Part shown: positions 5,736 to 7,641 of the stretch, in pieces
How the letters are laid out: each line of letters starts with the position of its first letter
Position numbering within the stretch: the first letter of the stretch is position 1
NCBI GenBank assembly: GCA_904502135.1
Contig: CAJGDE010000091.1
Coordinates: forward strand, 1 to 7,641
Direction of reading: 5' to 3'
From: Kiritimatiellia bacterium
GTDB taxonomy: Bacteria; Verrucomicrobiota; Kiritimatiellia; RFP12; UBA1067
Length of the DNA stretch: 7,641 nucleotides
Notes under the pieces: generated by a model
The model's input: only the letters and a program-made list of their open reading frames with translations
Told to the model about the DNA's origin: nothing
Database searches by the model: none
Position numbers and translations under genes: made by a program

Positions 5736-6307
5736 ACGAGCCTAAGATTGAGAACGGTTTCGCCGTAGTTGAGGCAGGTTCCTGGCTAATTGGTCAGGGG
5801 CAGCCGGCGGCTACGCTCGGAAAGTTCTCGGTCAATTCTCTTAAGGGTTTTATCGTTCCTGATAGAAGAGAGCTTTTCGTTTTGCAAAGCGAGGGCGAAT
5901 CTTATCTTTCTTCGAGCGACCGTCCGTTTTTAACTCATCTCACATCAGTTGAATCGCTTAGCGCAGTATCCTCCAAAATTCTTGCCGCTCCATTTGAGGC
6001 GAGGAAAGAGGCTAAACTTCTGAAGATTATTCCGTTTAGCCTTAGGGATGCGATGCCAGTTACGCGTTTCGCAATTGGTTGGGTAGTTACGGCGACAAAG
6101 TCGAGGATAAAACGAATTGTCCTTAAAGAGGGCGAGGTTTTGTGTGTAAAGCGTGAGGCCGCGGTCGCGTGGACTGGTAATGATCCTGTCGGCGTTGCAG
6201 GGCGTGTTAAACTTCGCGATTTATTCATCCCCAAGAGAAAAACCTCTCTTTCGCTTGATTTTTACGGTCCGCAGATAGTGTGGGTGGAGGGTTCCAATGG
6301 CGTTTGA
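5732..6307 (+). CDS. Hypothetical protein with AIM24-like C-terminal half
   Basis: This 191-residue protein has no signal peptide or membrane segment. I do not recognise it with certainty. The C-terminal half (about 126-188) has the pattern of the AIM24/TRAP-like beta fold: LKEGEVLCVKREAAVAWTG, then a strand-rich stretch ending FYGPQIVWVEG, resembling the AIM24 lay-out of an acidic LxxGE turn, a conserved A-F/W-T segment and a Gly-Pro-X-hydrophobic finish. The N-terminal half also looks beta-rich. AIM24-family proteins are of poorly known function, and I know of none as a core T3SS part. The start overlaps the secretin stop and has only a weak ribosome-binding site, so it depends on translational coupling; its own end overlaps sctW by 11 nt. 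Its position between secretin and gatekeeper suggests a role in secretion control or assembly, which is inference. Pure conservation of a hypothetical T3SS accessory protein is the alternative. Confidence 0.85.
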   Translation: MNEPKIENGFAVVEAGSWLIGQGQPAATLGKFSVNSLKGFIVPDRRELFVLQSEGESYLSSSDRPFLTHLTSVESLSAVSSKILAAPFEARKEAKLLKIIPFSLRDAMPVTRFAIGWVVTATKSRIKRIVLKEGEVLCVKREAAVAWTGNDPVGVAGRVKLRDLFIPKRKTSLSLDFYGPQIVWVEGSNGV

Positions 6308-7466
6308 CGGAGCCCAGTTTTTAAGAAATCCCATCCGCTTCGACAGGATGGATACGATGATGCCGGGCGTCATTGATACTCCTGATGCGGCGAAAGCCCT
6401 TGAAACAGGTAGGCTTGGCGGTGCGACGGTTGTCGTTCAAAATGATACAGCGTCCGAGCTTATGGATTCCATGGAAGAGCTTTCGATGCAATTTGAAGAA
6501 AAGGCGTCTAAGAAGATTTCTGACCGAAAGCTCGGCGAAACGCGTCATCGCTCTTTGTACGCCGATGCTGTCGAAAAGTGGATGAAAACCATGCCCGATA
6601 TGCCCGATAAAAAGGAGATGGATAATCTTCTTAAATTATTGAGGCGAAATCGAGAGAACGGCAATCTGCCGTCTTTCGAGAACTTTTCGGGGATGCTAGA
6701 GAAGCTTTCATCCGATCCTTCCCATCAGTTCGCGATGCTGGACATTCTTTCGGCGGCGCTCGATTCGGACGAAGGCGATATTAAATCTCTCATCGATTCG
6801 ACGCGCGAGTCGCTGATGAAGGAAAAGGGCGGTGAAGTGCGCGCCGGTATAAATCTCGCCAATGAGGTTAATGCGCGCTCCACGACTCCAGAAGAGATGA
6901 GCAGCCTTAGAGATCTTTACCGTAGTGAGATTCTTGGCTTTAAGTCTCCTCAAGATTGTTTCCGTTCGATTCTCGCCTCTCGCGGCGCAGGTGCGATGGA
7001 TGCCGCTACTGATTTTCTTATTAAGGGATGCGGGGCGGATCTCGCGAGCGCTTCGCCTTCGCGCGACGCTGTTGAGTTAAGGCGCATTCTGCAAGATCTC
7101 CAGTGTGTTCAGGTTTTGAAGACAGTTCTTGGAATGATGGACTCCTTGGGGATGAGAATGACGCGTGAATTCGGCGTTAAGATGCTTCTTGATTCTTCGG
7201 CGATGACGTCACGGATTGTCGATTTTACAGAAAAGCCTTGCTGCACCTCTCGTGAAATAAGTTCGTTCGTTTCGGATTGCGCGGTTATGAAGCTTTTAGC
7301 GCAGATGGATTTTACGCGCGAGATCATGTCAATTTTCAGAAAACTTTCGCCGCGGCTTTTTTCGTCGGAAGAAGATCGCGAAAAACTCGTCGATTCCGCG
7401 CAGGAGCACCTCGATTCGCTTATTGCCGAGGAGATCGACCCGGATGAAGAGGAGGGCGGCAAATGA
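6297..7466 (+). CDS. sctW: T3SS gatekeeper SctW (HrpJ/YopN family)
   Basis: This 389-residue cytosolic/secreted gatekeeper blocks early release of effectors and orders translocator secretion before effector secretion. Residues about 1-50 are the variable, probably unstructured secretion-signal and chaperone-binding part. Residues about 52-200 form the HrpJ domain, with the recognisable PSHQFAMLDILSAAL and EVRAGINLANEVN segments (the family's LRAG/IRAGxN box). Residues about 205-350 are helical and correspond to the second and TyeA-like parts, so gatekeeper and TyeA appear fused as in InvE/SctW rather than split as in Yersinia. The end is acidic (DPDEEEGGK). The ATG at 6297 has GGAGGG (6286-6291) five nt upstream. 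The stop overlaps the next gene by 4 nt (ATGA), so its chaperone is made in a coupled way. Confidence 0.93.
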   Translation: MAFDGAQFLRNPIRFDRMDTMMPGVIDTPDAAKALETGRLGGATVVVQNDTASELMDSMEELSMQFEEKASKKISDRKLGETRHRSLYADAVEKWMKTMPDMPDKKEMDNLLKLLRRNRENGNLPSFENFSGMLEKLSSDPSHQFAMLDILSAALDSDEGDIKSLIDSTRESLMKEKGGEVRAGINLANEVNARSTTPEEMSSLRDLYRSEILGFKSPQDCFRSILASRGAGAMDAATDFLIKGCGADLASASPSRDAVELRRILQDLQCVQVLKTVLGMMDSLGMRMTREFGVKMLLDSSAMTSRIVDFTEKPCCTSREISSFVSDCAVMKLLAQMDFTREIMSIFRKLSPRLFSSEEDREKLVDSAQEHLDSLIAEEIDPDEEEGGK

Positions 7467-7641
7467 TGGTGCCTCCGCAGTGGATGAATGAAGTTATCGC
7501 CGAGTTCGGCCGGTCTGCAGGAATTGACGGCTTTTCGTTCGGCTCTAACGCTACGGCAGCCCTCGGATTTGAAAGCGGTGCTTCGCTCGTTTTTGAATAT
7601 GCGTATTCGTCGCTTATCGTGATGATGACAGTTCCCGTCGC
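7463..7641 (+). CDS. T3SS gatekeeper chaperone, SycN-like (partial)
   Basis: The first 59 residues are visible and the gene continues past the window. The N-terminal pattern (MNEVIAEFGRSAGI, then a strand-turn with LGFESGASLVFE and a hydrophobic strand SSLIVMMTVPV) matches the SycN/CesT class of small chaperones (family length is about 120-130). Two starts are possible (ATG 7463 and ATG 7466); the first has GGAGGG (7451-7456) six nt upstream and overlaps the sctW stop as ATGA. SycN binds YopN together with YscB, so this protein likely forms the heterodimeric chaperone of SctW with the gene at 3458. The assignment is by pattern and gene order; the missing half could change it. Confidence 0.75.
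   Translation, partial: MMVPPQWMNEVIAEFGRSAGIDGFSFGSNATAALGFESGASLVFEYAYSSLIVMMTVPV

Noticed and set aside
1..7641. tRNA, rRNA, CRISPR array or insertion sequence
   Set aside because: No cloverleaf, regularly spaced direct repeats, transposase frame or terminal inverted repeats were seen.

Overview
The window has two unrelated blocks separated by a strong transcription terminator. Nearly all genes lie on the + strand. The left block (about 1-2990) is a single large gene for a secreted protein behind a long (about 700 nt), hairpin-rich leader. The right block (about 3320 to the window end) is the start of a type III secretion system (T3SS) operon that runs off the right edge. The best guess at the source is an uncultured Gram-negative gut bacterium of the PVC group (Kiritimatiellota/Lentisphaerota/Verrucomicrobiota type). 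This rests on the secretin, the style of the big surface protein, the AT-rich spacers and the mid-GC genes; it is inference, not proof.

Left block: an extended -10 promoter (174-182) is followed by a tiny leader ORF, a broken single-membrane-segment ORF, a GGTGAA-type inverted repeat (338-425) and a chain of four stem-loops (464-593). The 711-residue protein (729-2864) has a Sec signal peptide, a LamG-like beta-sandwich region and a C-terminal FISUMP/DUF1566-like (C-type-lectin-fold) domain. Its last 60 or so codons look like the variable region (VR) of a diversity-generating retroelement (DGR): dense runs of TAC, GAC, CAC, TTC and ATC codons, all reachable from AAC by adenine-only changes, on an invariant scaffold ending in a QSIRPV motif. 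No template repeat, avd or reverse transcriptase is in the window, so the mutagenic machinery must lie elsewhere if it exists.

Middle: 2865-3457 holds a short tandem repeat, a 34-nt palindromic terminator (2990-3023), a possible decayed ORF (3089-3301) and a promoter region. The promoter region has a TTGACA -35 box inside one inverted repeat and an 18-nt palindrome near the expected transcription start.

Right block: five tightly packed, translationally coupled genes. They are a YscB-like class I chaperone, the outer-membrane secretin SctC with an unusual highly charged C-terminal tail, an unrecognised 191-residue protein with an AIM24-like C-terminal half, the gatekeeper SctW (HrpJ/YopN family), and the start of a SycN-like chaperone. 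In Yersinia, YscB and SycN form a heterodimeric chaperone for YopN, and yscB lies next to yscC. The operon therefore seems to group the gatekeeper, both its chaperone subunits and the secretin. The AIM24-like protein in the middle is the least expected member.
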